Positions 7,978 to 15,900 of a stretch of DNA of 64,000 nt are shown here, in pieces. The notes beneath the pieces were generated by a model. It saw nothing but the letters and a program-made list of their open reading frames with translations, was not told where the DNA came from and did no database searches. Position numbers and translations under genes: made by a program. This DNA comes from Paraburkholderia sp. UYCP14C. Lineage in GTDB: Bacteria; Pseudomonadota; Gammaproteobacteria; Burkholderiales; Burkholderiaceae. The stretch spans positions 22,942 through 86,941 of the forward strand of contig NZ_SELS01000034.1 in NCBI RefSeq assembly GCF_004197395.1. Reading direction: 5' to 3'. The first letter of the stretch is position 1; every line of letters begins with the position of its first letter.

Positions 7978-9698
7978 AGCCCGCCGCCCTGACCGATGCG
8001 CGCCCGCACCACATGCCCTTCCTGCAAGGACTCCTGCCCGTCGACCGCTCACAATTTCCGCACGACATCGTGGCGGGCATCACGCTCGCCGCCCTCGGAA
8101 TTCCCGAAGTGATGGGGTACACGAAGATCTCGGGCACGCCTGCGGTCACGGGCCTCTATACAATTCTGCTACCGCTCATCGCATTTGCGCTCTTCGGTGC
8201 GTCGCGACATCTCGTCGTCGGAGGCGACTCCGCCACCGCCGCCATCCTCGCGAGCACACTCGCCATCGTGGCCGCCGTCGGCAGCAAGGACTACATCGCG
8301 CTGACGAGTACCGTCGCGCTCGTTGTCGCGGTCATGCTCGTGCTCGCGCGTGTCTTTCGCCTCGGCTTTCTCGCCGACTTCCTGTCGCGCAGCGCGTTGG
8401 TCGGCTTCCTGACCGGCGTAGGCGTGCAGGTCGCGGCCGGAGAGCTTGCCGGACTGATCGGGCTCGAGAAACAGGGGCATGGACCTCTGCTTCAGCTCGC
8501 CTCCGTGTTTCATCGGATCGGCAGCTTGAGCTATGGCACGACTGCGATTTCGGCAGCGGTCCTGGTCTTGATCATCGGATGCAAGCGCTTCGCACCACGT
8601 GCACCGGGCGCACTGATCGCCGTGGTGGGCGCGATTGCCGCGAGCGCGGCCTTTGATTTCGCGCGACACGGTATCTCGGTGATCGGCACGATACCAGGCG
8701 GATTGCCGTCGCTATCGCTGCCGCCCATCCATGTGAGCACCATCGACCAGGTGCTGACTACGGCTGCCTCGTGCTTCATCGTCATCATCGCGCAAAGCGC
8801 GGCGACTGCACGAGCGTATGCGAACCGTTACAACGAACGTGGTGACGACAATCTCGACATCGTCGGTCTTGCAGCAGCGAACGCGGCTGCGGCGTTCACC
8901 GGTACGTTCGTCGTGAACGGCAGCCCGACGAAAACGGAGATGGTCGATGATGCTGGCGGGCGCACGCAGGTCGCGCACCTCACCACCGCCGTGATCGTCG
9001 TACTCGTGCTGCTTTTTCTCACGCGACCTCTCAGCTTCTTGCCGGCGGCCGTGCTGTCGGCGATAGTCTTCATGATCGGCGTGAAGTTGATTGACGTGAA
9101 AGGCATGGCGGAGCTGTTCCACCTGCAGCGAGACGAATTCCTCGTCGCGTTGATCACGGCCGGCATCGTCGTATTCGTCGATGTCATGCACGGGATCATT
9201 GCGGCCGTCATCCTGTCGCTGATTGCCCACGCCCGGTACAGCTATCAGTTACGCACCCGCGTGGTGACGCGTGCCGACAGCGGACATTGGGTGCCGCACG
9301 ACGTCGCGCCCAACCTGCTCGCGGCACCCGGCATCGTGGTGTACCGCTTTGAAGCCGACCTCTTTTACGCCAACGCGGGGCGCTTCATGGAGGAAATCCT
9401 GAGGATCGTCGAGCAAACACGTCCGCCCGTGCGCTGGGTAGTGATCGACGCGTCTCAGATCAGTAACATCGACTACACGGCTGGCAAGACATTGCTGCAG
9501 CTGCGTGACGAACTCGAACGGCGCGGCGTGGGGCTCGCGTCGATTGCGGTTCCCGAGGGGGTCCTCGACGAATTGAGCCGCTATCGGGCACTAAGCGCCA
9601 TTCCACCGCGCCAAAAGATATTTACGACGGTGGATGAAGCAGTCGCGGCACTGGTCGACGCGCCGGCGCCCCCAGCGCACCGCGATCCGAAGGTATGA
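7974..9698 (+). CDS. SulP/SLC26 family anion transporter with STAS domain
   Basis: A 574-residue inner-membrane protein. The N-terminus has the SulP signature (DIVAGITLAALGIPEVMGYTKISG), followed by about 10-12 hydrophobic helices to residue about 420 and a C-terminal STAS domain (residues about 440-560, WVVIDASQISNIDYTAGKT). The family moves sulfate, bicarbonate or other anions, often by proton or sodium symport or anion exchange. The substrate cannot be read from sequence. The start ATG overlaps the stop of the channel-like gene, implying a joint role such as ion or pH balance. Length and domain order are normal. Confidence 0.85.
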   Translation: MKPAALTDARPHHMPFLQGLLPVDRSQFPHDIVAGITLAALGIPEVMGYTKISGTPAVTGLYTILLPLIAFALFGASRHLVVGGDSATAAILASTLAIVAAVGSKDYIALTSTVALVVAVMLVLARVFRLGFLADFLSRSALVGFLTGVGVQVAAGELAGLIGLEKQGHGPLLQLASVFHRIGSLSYGTTAISAAVLVLIIGCKRFAPRAPGALIAVVGAIAASAAFDFARHGISVIGTIPGGLPSLSLPPIHVSTIDQVLTTAASCFIVIIAQSAATARAYANRYNERGDDNLDIVGLAAANAAAAFTGTFVVNGSPTKTEMVDDAGGRTQVAHLTTAVIVVLVLLFLTRPLSFLPAAVLSAIVFMIGVKLIDVKGMAELFHLQRDEFLVALITAGIVVFVDVMHGIIAAVILSLIAHARYSYQLRTRVVTRADSGHWVPHDVAPNLLAAPGIVVYRFEADLFYANAGRFMEEILRIVEQTRPPVRWVVIDASQISNIDYTAGKTLLQLRDELERRGVGLASIAVPEGVLDELSRYRALSAIPPRQKIFTTVDEAVAALVDAPAPPAHRDPKV

Positions 9699-10229
9699 AA
9701 CACATCCTTTTCTAGCCGATGGCGCATTGCGCGCTAGTCTGCATCACGTACTTCTCAACCGCGCGGCAAAGTTTTTCTTGTGAGCGGGCGTGCCGAACGA
9801 ATCCGTTCAGGGCGGCGGCTAAAGAGCGCGAGAAACACCTGTCTCGCGCCCGTAGGCGTCGTTTCGACAACGACGGTGGTGCTGCTTCTCCGGACCTGGA
9901 CCGCCGAATCCTTTCCACAATAACCGGCTCCTATCAGCCATTCTTACATTCGTTAACGGCGCTGATCGTTCGGTCCTCTATCGATTCATTCCGTTGATCA
10001 AGATCAACCCGCCACATTGGATGGGGCGCGACGATCCAACCAATGGACCGGCAGCTCGCAGGATTCAACGAGCGTAATTGAGGGTTGACGCGGGATATCC
10101 ACTCAACAGACGATTGAGCAGACGCCTTGGTGGCCACCATGGGGTTCTCAGGCTCGGCAACCCCTGATCGGGTCCGATTCCAATCGGCGTCGACAATGAA
10201 ACTCAATAGCCGTCGTGTAGGAGACGAAC
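9699..10229. other. Intergenic region, no gene seen
   Basis: No gene is supported. One hairpin (GCGCGAGA at 9826-9833 with its complement at 9842-9849) follows sulP, but it has no T-tract and cannot be called a terminator with confidence. Confidence 0.45.
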
Positions 10230-10514
10230 ATGAAGAAGCTGGTGATGCTGATAGGGCTCATGCTCTCGGCGAGTGCCTTTGCAGAATGCGCGACAAATTC
10301 GCATGGTCAAACGGTATGCGGCAACGGGCAGACGGCTGGCGGTTATAACCGGAATTCAGGAACGGCGTGGTCGGCCCAGAAGAATCAAAGCGGGGTTACG
10401 ACGACGCAGACCAACCGGGGCGGGGAGGCAAAGACCAAGAACGGCAAAGGCGTGGCCAAGGGGCCTGGAGGCAAGACCTGCTACCGCACTGCGAACAGTC
10501 ACGGCTGCAACTGA
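10230..10514 (+). CDS. Small exported glycine/asparagine-rich protein
   Basis: 94 residues with a signal peptide (MKKLVMLIGLMLSASAFA) and a hydrophilic Gly/Asn/Thr-rich mature chain with four cysteines, two near each end (ECATNSHGQTVCGNG and KTCYRTANSHGCN). Two disulfides are plausible. A clear AGGAGACGAAC ribosome site precedes the ATG. No known family was recognised. It stands alone between intergenic segments. Confidence 0.6.
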   Translation: MKKLVMLIGLMLSASAFAECATNSHGQTVCGNGQTAGGYNRNSGTAWSAQKNQSGVTTTQTNRGGEAKTKNGKGVAKGPGGKTCYRTANSHGCN

Positions 10515-10751
10515 ATGTGCGTTCATCGTTCCCCGCGTGTCGAGCAACCGCCATTCCGTTCGCACGACTGGTTTGTATTCGCGAGTTCGGTCAGCTGTGA
10601 CGAAGGCTGTTAGTGTTGGACGGTGTAACGCAAATCCGCGAAGATCTCACGCCGACCTTTCGCTGGGACCGCTTGCTATCGGCGATCGACATTCCGATAG
10701 TGCGGCGCTATGCCGGGTACGCCTCCTGGGTCAAACGCTTAGGAGAGGAAT

Positions 10752-11279
10752 ATGAGTAAGCTGGCTGCCATGTGCAAACATGAGTTCATGGAGATGCTGC
10801 CACCGACCCTCTTCTTTTTCGTGATTCTTCATATCGTCGCGTTGATCCGCACGTTGACGTCGGAAGGTACGGTGCCGTCGTGGCACACCTCGGGCACAGT
10901 CACCGTCGTCGCCCTCATCCTCGGCAAGTCGGTGCTGGTCGCAAACATGTTGCCTTTCATCAATTGTTTCCCTGAAAAGCCGTTGATCTGGAATGCGGGC
11001 TGGAAGACCTTGATTTATACGCTCGTAGCACTGTTCGTGCATTTTCTCGAACACTTGTACGATTACTGGAAGGTTTCGCCAAGTCTCCTGACGGCATATC
11101 ATAAACAGCTTACTGAACTTAATTGGGCGCATTTTTGGGCCATTCAGATTCTTCTCGTGACTCTGATTCTCAACTACTGTGTGCTGGCGGAGCTGTCCCG
11201 GATCATTGGACGCAAAAGATTTATGGCGATGTTCTTTGGGCCGATGCCGACCAATCCCACGGGGCAGTCCAGCATGTAA
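10752..11279 (+). CDS. Four-helix integral membrane protein, unknown
   Basis: 175 residues with four hydrophobic segments at about 15-35, 48-68, 82-102 and 128-150. The protein begins MSKLAAMCKHEFMEMLPPT and ends in a basic segment (IGRKRFMAMFFGPMP). The pattern is widespread in proteobacterial small inner-membrane proteins without an assigned role. A strong AGGAG site lies 7 bases before the ATG. It stands alone. Confidence 0.65.
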   Translation: MSKLAAMCKHEFMEMLPPTLFFFVILHIVALIRTLTSEGTVPSWHTSGTVTVVALILGKSVLVANMLPFINCFPEKPLIWNAGWKTLIYTLVALFVHFLEHLYDYWKVSPSLLTAYHKQLTELNWAHFWAIQILLVTLILNYCVLAELSRIIGRKRFMAMFFGPMPTNPTGQSSM

Positions 11280-11622
11280 TGGCTGAGTTCGAACACAGAC
11301 CAGGCCGATATTTCGGCGCCTTCGCTGCGTTTCAAGGACCCGTACTCCCATTTGCGTACCTGCCCGGCAACTAACGTCGGCTGGGTTCGGACGTGGACCT
11401 GACATTCGGATGACCGACTGACAGCACGAACGAACGGCAGAGACTGGCCGAAGCCAGCCGGACATGTCCGGCTGCGCCTCGACGCGGCTGCTGCCTGTCG
11501 CATCTTTGAACAGTTCGGCGAATGGCTGTGTGCTTCTGCAGCGCCTTGACTTTGCGCGCTGCTCCGTAGGCTGGGTTGTGCCGGATCGTCCCGACCGGCG
11601 CAACCTTCGAGCGGAGCGTGGC
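11280..11622. other. Intergenic region, no gene seen
   Basis: No supportable gene. A frame continuing from 11464 runs through here but reads as non-coding until the ATG at 11623. Confidence 0.4.
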
Positions 11623-12090
11623 ATGCCCTACCGGACAGCATTTTTAGATCTGACCTATCCCGACGAATCTGCACGGCCATGTGCCCTTCAATTCCGGATC
11701 GCATTCACGGAAGCGCCCGAACGATTTGGGATCATTCAACTGCGCCACGTCAACCCGGACCATCAAAGTCCGCTGAATTCTTCGATCGTTCGGGACCACG
11801 TGCTGAACCGCATCCTGGATGTCTATCTACGCGGCGTGGCGCTAAACGCAATCAGGCTCGTCGTTGAGGACGGCGAGACGTTGGCCCTCTTCGCCATTGA
11901 GGTCGACATCCACGACTACATCACGCGCGGCAATCCGTACGACGCCACCCATGTCACGACGGGCCGAGGCAGGTTCTCCGAACGCGTTGCAATCCGCACG
12001 GACTCCGTCATCGCCGGGCGGGCACGCGTCCATACCGCACACGCGAAACCTGTTCCTGTCCCGAAGGAAAAAGCTGCGGCTCTGCGATAG
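11623..12090 (+). CDS. Hypothetical protein
   Basis: 155 residues beginning MPYRTAFLDLTYPDES, with alternating strands (CALQFRIAFTEAPERFGIIQLRHV is broken into two beta-like runs). A later stretch reads VLNRILDVYLRGVALNAIRLVV. No family was recognised. The start at 11623 has GGAG about 10 bases upstream; an in-frame start at 11464 adds residues that look non-coding. It is convergent with the module ending at 12228, with a terminator between them. Confidence 0.5.
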   Translation: MPYRTAFLDLTYPDESARPCALQFRIAFTEAPERFGIIQLRHVNPDHQSPLNSSIVRDHVLNRILDVYLRGVALNAIRLVVEDGETLALFAIEVDIHDYITRGNPYDATHVTTGRGRFSERVAIRTDSVIAGRARVHTAHAKPVPVPKEKAAALR

Positions 12091-12160
12091 CAAGGAAGTG
12101 TTGCAGCCAGCTATCTATCGAGAAAGCATGCATCAAGCACGGCGCAATAATGCCGAAGTC

Positions 12161-12202
12161 CAAAAAGAAAGAAAGCCCGCGGTTCGTGAGAACGCGCGGG
12201 CT
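12161..12202 (-). terminator. Intrinsic terminator ending the 24146-12228 module
   Basis: Read on the minus strand: stem AGCCCGCG (12202-12195) pairs with 12181-12174, with an inner GTTC/GAAC stem, then a T-rich run over 12173-12161. It lies 26 bases after the stop of the DpdA-like gene. Confidence 0.75.
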
Positions 12203-12227
12203 GGTATCGAGAAAATGGATGCTGCCT

Positions 12228-13205
12228 TCAGACGTTGAAGCCAAGACGGAACTGGTCGCCAGTTGCAGGTGCAGCACGCCGTGAGGCGGCCGCCATCCAG
12301 CGATTCACTTCTGCCGCGCGGTGCGCGATCGTGTTGGAGATCCCAGCCTGTCGGGCCTTCACCCGCGCCGAATAGTCGGCGGCCATCGAGTCTACACTCG
12401 CCACCCAGGGATACATTTTGACCCTCGATAAGGCCTGCCCCTTGACGCCGAAGCAGTGGACGCGCGCCCCAACTGGAAGATGCCCCTCCAGCCCCTCCAG
12501 TAGGGCAAACAGCCCATGCCGGGGATCGGTCAGGTGGCGTCGACAGACGGAGCCGAGGCCAATCAGAACGGGGGGAGCGATCCAGGGCATCCATCGCTCC
12601 CACACCTGCATCATGAGATCGATGCTGCGCCTGTAGTCGTCGACCGTCCAGCCTTGGGCCACACCTACGGGAATGCGAACGGCATTTTGGACCGCGGCCG
12701 CGCTCATTGTCTTCGACAGTTCATCCTGCCACGCATGCACGACACGCAGCGTCCCCTCCAGAAGCGTTGCCGTCGCGTTAATACGATAGTCGATTGCTTC
12801 CTGGTCAGGTGCAATAGCCGGTTCGCAGCAAAGGTCTGGCTGTGCATACCATGTTGCACCGGAAAAGGCTGCAAGTTCCACGAACTGCTCCAAGCTCCAA
12901 GGATATACGTTAGCGATTCCCTGCTGGCGTCCTTTCAGTTGAAAGAGCCGCATTGCGGTGAAGCCCGCGCTATCCAGCGCGAAATCGAGCTCCGAAAGGT
13001 CCGTCGCTTCAGGAATGCGGAAGCGCCCGGTTTTCGGATTCCAGAAGGCAGAAGCGGAGACCATGCCCGCGTATCCTTCATTGAACGCGTGGTATGCGAG
13101 TCGACCGCCGCTGTGCGGGATACCGACACGGACGAGCAGGCCTTCGTCCACATGAGCGTTGCGCTGGCGAACCGGCATGCCGGGTTCAGCTGCTTCAAGG
13201 TACAT
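12228..13205 (-). CDS. DpdA-like protein (tRNA-guanine transglycosylase fold)
   Basis: 325 residues resembling the DpdA / DUF7221 group of queuine tRNA-ribosyltransferase-like proteins, which exchange guanine for a 7-deazaguanine in DNA. Supporting blocks are LDSAGFTAM (residues 77-85; Asp78 could be catalytic), ATWYAQPDLCCEP (117-129, PD motif), RIPVGVAQGW (177-186), VLIGLGSVCRRHL (213-225), HCFGVKG (250-256) and VASVDSMAADYSAR (268-281). These are the barrel strand ends conserved in the family. It sits 75 bases downstream of the DndC-like gene on the same strand, separated by hairpin copy 1. ATG with GGAG upstream. Substrate (DNA or RNA base) is inferred, not shown; no queuosine-pathway genes are in the window. 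Confidence 0.7.
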   Translation of the reverse strand: MYLEAAEPGMPVRQRNAHVDEGLLVRVGIPHSGGRLAYHAFNEGYAGMVSASAFWNPKTGRFRIPEATDLSELDFALDSAGFTAMRLFQLKGRQQGIANVYPWSLEQFVELAAFSGATWYAQPDLCCEPAIAPDQEAIDYRINATATLLEGTLRVVHAWQDELSKTMSAAAVQNAVRIPVGVAQGWTVDDYRRSIDLMMQVWERWMPWIAPPVLIGLGSVCRRHLTDPRHGLFALLEGLEGHLPVGARVHCFGVKGQALSRVKMYPWVASVDSMAADYSARVKARQAGISNTIAHRAAEVNRWMAAASRRAAPATGDQFRLGFNV

Positions 13206-13225
13206 AAGCTACTCCAGATGGATGC

Positions 13226-13266
13226 GCGGGGCAGCCCCTTGCGAGGGGATGCCCCGCAAGGGTGAA
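13226..13266 (-). promoter_or_regulatory. Bistable leader hairpin copy 1 (before dpdA-like gene)
   Basis: Fold I pairs CCCTTGCG (13262-13255) with 13243-13236. Fold II pairs GCGGGGCA (13257-13250) with TGCCCCGC (13233-13226) around an inner GGGG/CCCC stem. The two exclude each other. Same architecture as five other copies; about 20 bases before the start codon. Confidence 0.55.
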
Positions 13267-13280
13267 TGAAATGAGACCGC

Positions 13281-15062
13281 TCACGCGGCCATTGAGAAGA
13301 GATCGAGCTGCTGCACTTCCTTGACCGCATTGCTGATCAGGTACTGATCCATTTCCGCCGGCGTGAGGTTCAGACGCTCGGCGAGGCGCGCGAAATACTG
13401 CCCGCGCACTGCCATCTCCTGATATCGCTGGGACTTCCCAGTAGGCAGGGTCAGGATCGTTTCGTTGAGCCAGAAACGCGCCGATTCGATCCCTGCATGG
13501 GCCTGCACGCGCGCATACCAGTCGTAGTCAAACGAACAGGTTACGAACTCACAGGCTCTTTCGGCATCGACGTCGAGGTGGTCGCTTTGTTCGAAATACA
13601 CGACGCGTTCGCCAGCAGTCGTTTGCGCATAGGTGGACACGCGACCCGGATGTCGGTACCGATTCCACTGCTCGGCGCCAAAATCCCGAAGACCTTCGGC
13701 GGGCGCCTCCGCGTCGAACTGTCCGACGCGGAACCATCCGTGATTCGTGATGGGTACCTTCGGAAACGTGTCGACTTTGGGGATGCGGTATCGGCGCCCC
13801 AGTCTGTGGACTTCGTACCAGGCTGATACCGCTGGAAACGCACGCGGTGCGTAGTGGTGCATGGACAACATGAAGTCGATCGCGACCAGTTGTGACGGCG
13901 TGATCATTTCGAACTGCACGTCGCAGAGGTCGCGGTTCTCGGGCGTACCAGGAATGAGACCAGCCGCGAGATCCGCGTCGTGCTGTTCGGCGCGTTCAAT
14001 TTCGAGCGCGTCGAGCGTGAGCAGGTAGCGCAACAGGTTCATGCGCTCCCAGAACGACAGCACATCGGGCTGCACTCGCACATATCCGGCGGAACTCAGC
14101 GACCGACCTACCGGCTCGCGGCGCTTCAGATCCCACTGTGTCGCGAGCAGGTAATTGCGGAAATCGTTGAGGCCCGCCATGTACGCATGCTCCGGCTCCC
14201 GGATCATGGATTCCAGCGACTTGTTCCGATCGCCAACGACGCAGCAGAACACGCATCCGAATCGCGAACCGCACGCCGTACGCTGCCCACTTTCGCCGAG
14301 AACCACTCCGCACATGCCATCGTTACCGGCGCGGTACAGGTCCGACAGACGTTCGATGGATCGCACCGAAAACGCACAAGGAAACGGACGCTTTGCTTCG
14401 TCGGCAAACAGTGTCAGCATCAGCCAGATGTCGTCAACCGACCAGTCCCGCAACGGTGAGATAGTCAATGCGCTATTGGCGTCACGCGTAGGCGCAATCG
14501 CGCTTTCCGCCCGCACCAGCATCGCAACGCCGCGCGAAGCGCTTTCGGCGATGCGATTGCCGAGAACGGTAACGATCTCGCGATCGCCCCGGGCCGTCGC
14601 ATCGCGCTCAAGCGCCGCGCGCAACCGCCCCTGAGGGATGAGCTTCCAGTCCGTCGCGCATGCCCTGATGCGTTTGCCGGCACGCACGCCGTTTCCGACG
14701 GTGCGCACCAGCGTGCCGCGACCAATGGTTGAAACGACAAACTGCATCGCCAGCGACGGCGTGGCAATGTGCGTCGTCACGCGGAGCCCATATGCGGCCG
14801 CGTGATCGTCGACCTCTTCCAGCATGGTCTCGATATGTCGCGCGAGACTGCTGTTTTCGATCGTGGTGTTGGCCGACGAGATGTAGTGCGCGGGTTGGGC
14901 GAGGCCTTCATCCGCGACGCGGCGCACGGCTTCCAACATGAGAATCGTCGCACACGTGGAGTCCTTGCCGCTGGCCGTCCCGCACAACGGATGGCCGGCA
15001 CGGATCAGGCCCATGAGGACGGCGATCGCGGCCTCCATCTTTTGAAGAATGTCATCAAACAT
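13281..15062 (-). CDS. DndC-like PAPS-reductase-family protein
   Basis: 593 residues. An ATP-pyrophosphatase loop SGKDS (31-35) near the N-terminus is followed by VLGNRIAESASRG (167-179) and RDWSVDDIWLML (205-216). A cysteine cluster C251, C264, C270, C273 lies in the context SRFGCVFCCVVGDRNKS. This arrangement matches DndC of DNA phosphorothioation systems, an iron-sulfur protein that activates its substrate with ATP. The last 300 residues are not recognised and may bind nucleic acid. dndB, D and E are not in the window; instead a DpdA-like gene follows. It could alternatively be another sulfur-transfer or adenylating enzyme of the family. ATG with CGGAGC upstream. Confidence 0.7.
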   Translation of the reverse strand: MFDDILQKMEAAIAVLMGLIRAGHPLCGTASGKDSTCATILMLEAVRRVADEGLAQPAHYISSANTTIENSSLARHIETMLEEVDDHAAAYGLRVTTHIATPSLAMQFVVSTIGRGTLVRTVGNGVRAGKRIRACATDWKLIPQGRLRAALERDATARGDREIVTVLGNRIAESASRGVAMLVRAESAIAPTRDANSALTISPLRDWSVDDIWLMLTLFADEAKRPFPCAFSVRSIERLSDLYRAGNDGMCGVVLGESGQRTACGSRFGCVFCCVVGDRNKSLESMIREPEHAYMAGLNDFRNYLLATQWDLKRREPVGRSLSSAGYVRVQPDVLSFWERMNLLRYLLTLDALEIERAEQHDADLAAGLIPGTPENRDLCDVQFEMITPSQLVAIDFMLSMHHYAPRAFPAVSAWYEVHRLGRRYRIPKVDTFPKVPITNHGWFRVGQFDAEAPAEGLRDFGAEQWNRYRHPGRVSTYAQTTAGERVVYFEQSDHLDVDAERACEFVTCSFDYDWYARVQAHAGIESARFWLNETILTLPTGKSQRYQEMAVRGQYFARLAERLNLTPAEMDQYLISNAVKEVQQLDLFSMAA

Positions 15063-15079
15063 GATTGCTCCGGCTTATT

Positions 15080-15118
15080 GGAGCACGCCCCCTACGGGAG
15101 CGGCTCCCATAGGGTTAA
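15080..15118 (-). promoter_or_regulatory. Bistable leader hairpin copy 2 (before dndC-like gene)
   Basis: Fold I pairs CCCTATGGGAG (15114-15104) with CTCCCGTAGGG (15100-15090), one mismatch. Fold II pairs GGAGC (15107-15103) with GCTCC (15084-15080). The same GCTCC can also pair with the GGAGC ribosome site at 15071-15067. The upstream gene's last codons run into this element. Confidence 0.55.
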
Positions 15119-15619
15119 TGAGTTGAAAGGTCCGTGAGGCAGTGCAGACATCTCGCCGATCATCTGACGGTAGGTGATGAGGCCTTCCTGATGCTTCTGC
15201 GTGAGCGCTGCGCGGCGTACGCCCCGTGCCCATCGGTCGGTCGCTCCGATGCGATCGAGTGCTCCGGGATCGGTCACGCAGTAGCCCATGCGGAGCATTT
15301 CTTCGATCGCCTCGTTGAGGGAGTCGAAGCAGAGATGACCGATGAACCCGTCCAGGTCGAACTGCTGAATGCGCCACGCCTTTGAGCCTGACGCATCCGG
15401 AAGCACGAATGCCCAGGACTCGCGATCTTCCATGCGGCACTCGATACCGGCTGGATAACCGTCATACGAAGACATGAGACGTTGATATGCGATCTGCAGC
15501 GGGCGAGCGATGTCACGCAAGTGACGCCCGAAATCCGCGGGAACCCGGGTGGATGCCGTGCAGACCCGCTCCCAGGAAGCAGAACGGTAACGATTGGCGC
15601 TGCGTTGAGTGCTTTTCAT
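15092..15619 (-). CDS. Hypothetical protein
   Basis: 175 residues starting MKSTQRSANRYRSASWERV; hydrophilic, mixed alpha/beta, with SWAFVLPDASGSKAWRIQQF and GHLCFDSLNEAIEEMLRMGY. No family recognised. ATG 15619 is chosen for its GGAG site and because upstream sequence is hairpin and terminator. Its last codons are formed by hairpin copy 2, so the natural C-terminus overlaps a regulatory element. Co-directional with the DndC-like and DpdA-like genes, which suggests a shared system. Confidence 0.6.
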   Translation of the reverse strand: MKSTQRSANRYRSASWERVCTASTRVPADFGRHLRDIARPLQIAYQRLMSSYDGYPAGIECRMEDRESWAFVLPDASGSKAWRIQQFDLDGFIGHLCFDSLNEAIEEMLRMGYCVTDPGALDRIGATDRWARGVRRAALTQKHQEGLITYRQMIGEMSALPHGPFNSLTLWEPLP

Positions 15620-15637
15620 GAAGGCTCCAGTAGGACA

Positions 15638-15675
15638 GGAGCCTTCCCCGGTGGGAGAAGCTCCCAAGGGGAAAA
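15638..15675 (-). promoter_or_regulatory. Bistable leader hairpin copy 3
   Basis: Fold I has CCCC (15671-15668) with GGGG (15649-15646) and GGGAG (15665-15661) with CTCCC (15657-15653). Segment GAAGGCTCC (15646-15638) can pair either with GGAGCTTC in the loop or, over 9 perfect pairs, with the ribosome site GGAGCCTTC (15628-15620). Confidence 0.55.
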
Positions 15676-15696
15676 AGAAGCCCGCGAGGCGGGCTG
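15672..15696 (-). terminator. Intrinsic terminator before the 15619 gene
   Basis: Minus-strand stem AGCCCGC (15696-15690), loop of 3, GCGGGCT (15686-15680), then TTCTTTTTC (15680-15672). It lies between two co-directional genes, just upstream of hairpin copy 3. Confidence 0.7.
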
Positions 15697-15698
15697 GT

Positions 15699-15716
15699 CG
15701 ATGCGCCAGTGGCGCA
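15699..15716 (-). repeat. Dispersed hairpin GCGYC-AGK-GRCGC, copy 1
   Basis: Plus-strand TCGATGCGCCAGTGGCGC. Related to exact 19-bp copies at 20537 and 24626; the stem changes on both sides and pairing is preserved. Confidence 0.55.
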
Positions 15717-15832
15717 GAAGATTCACACAGGGTAATTCCAGTGCGCGAGCGTAGCCATGGGAAAAGATGCGGAAAAAGTGGTCTCTTTCGACCGCAGACG
15801 ACCCGCAAATCCGGCGCTGACTGCGCGCGCAC

Positions 15833-15881
15833 CAAAAAAAAACCCGTCGGGCGGACCCCAGGACGGGGACGCTCGACGGGC
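15833..15881 (-). terminator. Intrinsic terminator after the 15901 gene
   Basis: On the minus strand CCCGTCG (15881-15875) pairs with CGACGGG (15850-15844), with inner CCCC/GGGG pairing. A run of about ten T follows (15843-15833). Strong and well placed 20 bases after the stop codon. Confidence 0.8.
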
Positions 15882-15900
15882 GGTTTCATGGTAGTACCGG

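Noticed and set aside
9826-9849. Terminator after the SulP gene
   Set aside because: A good 8-bp stem but no T-run on either strand.
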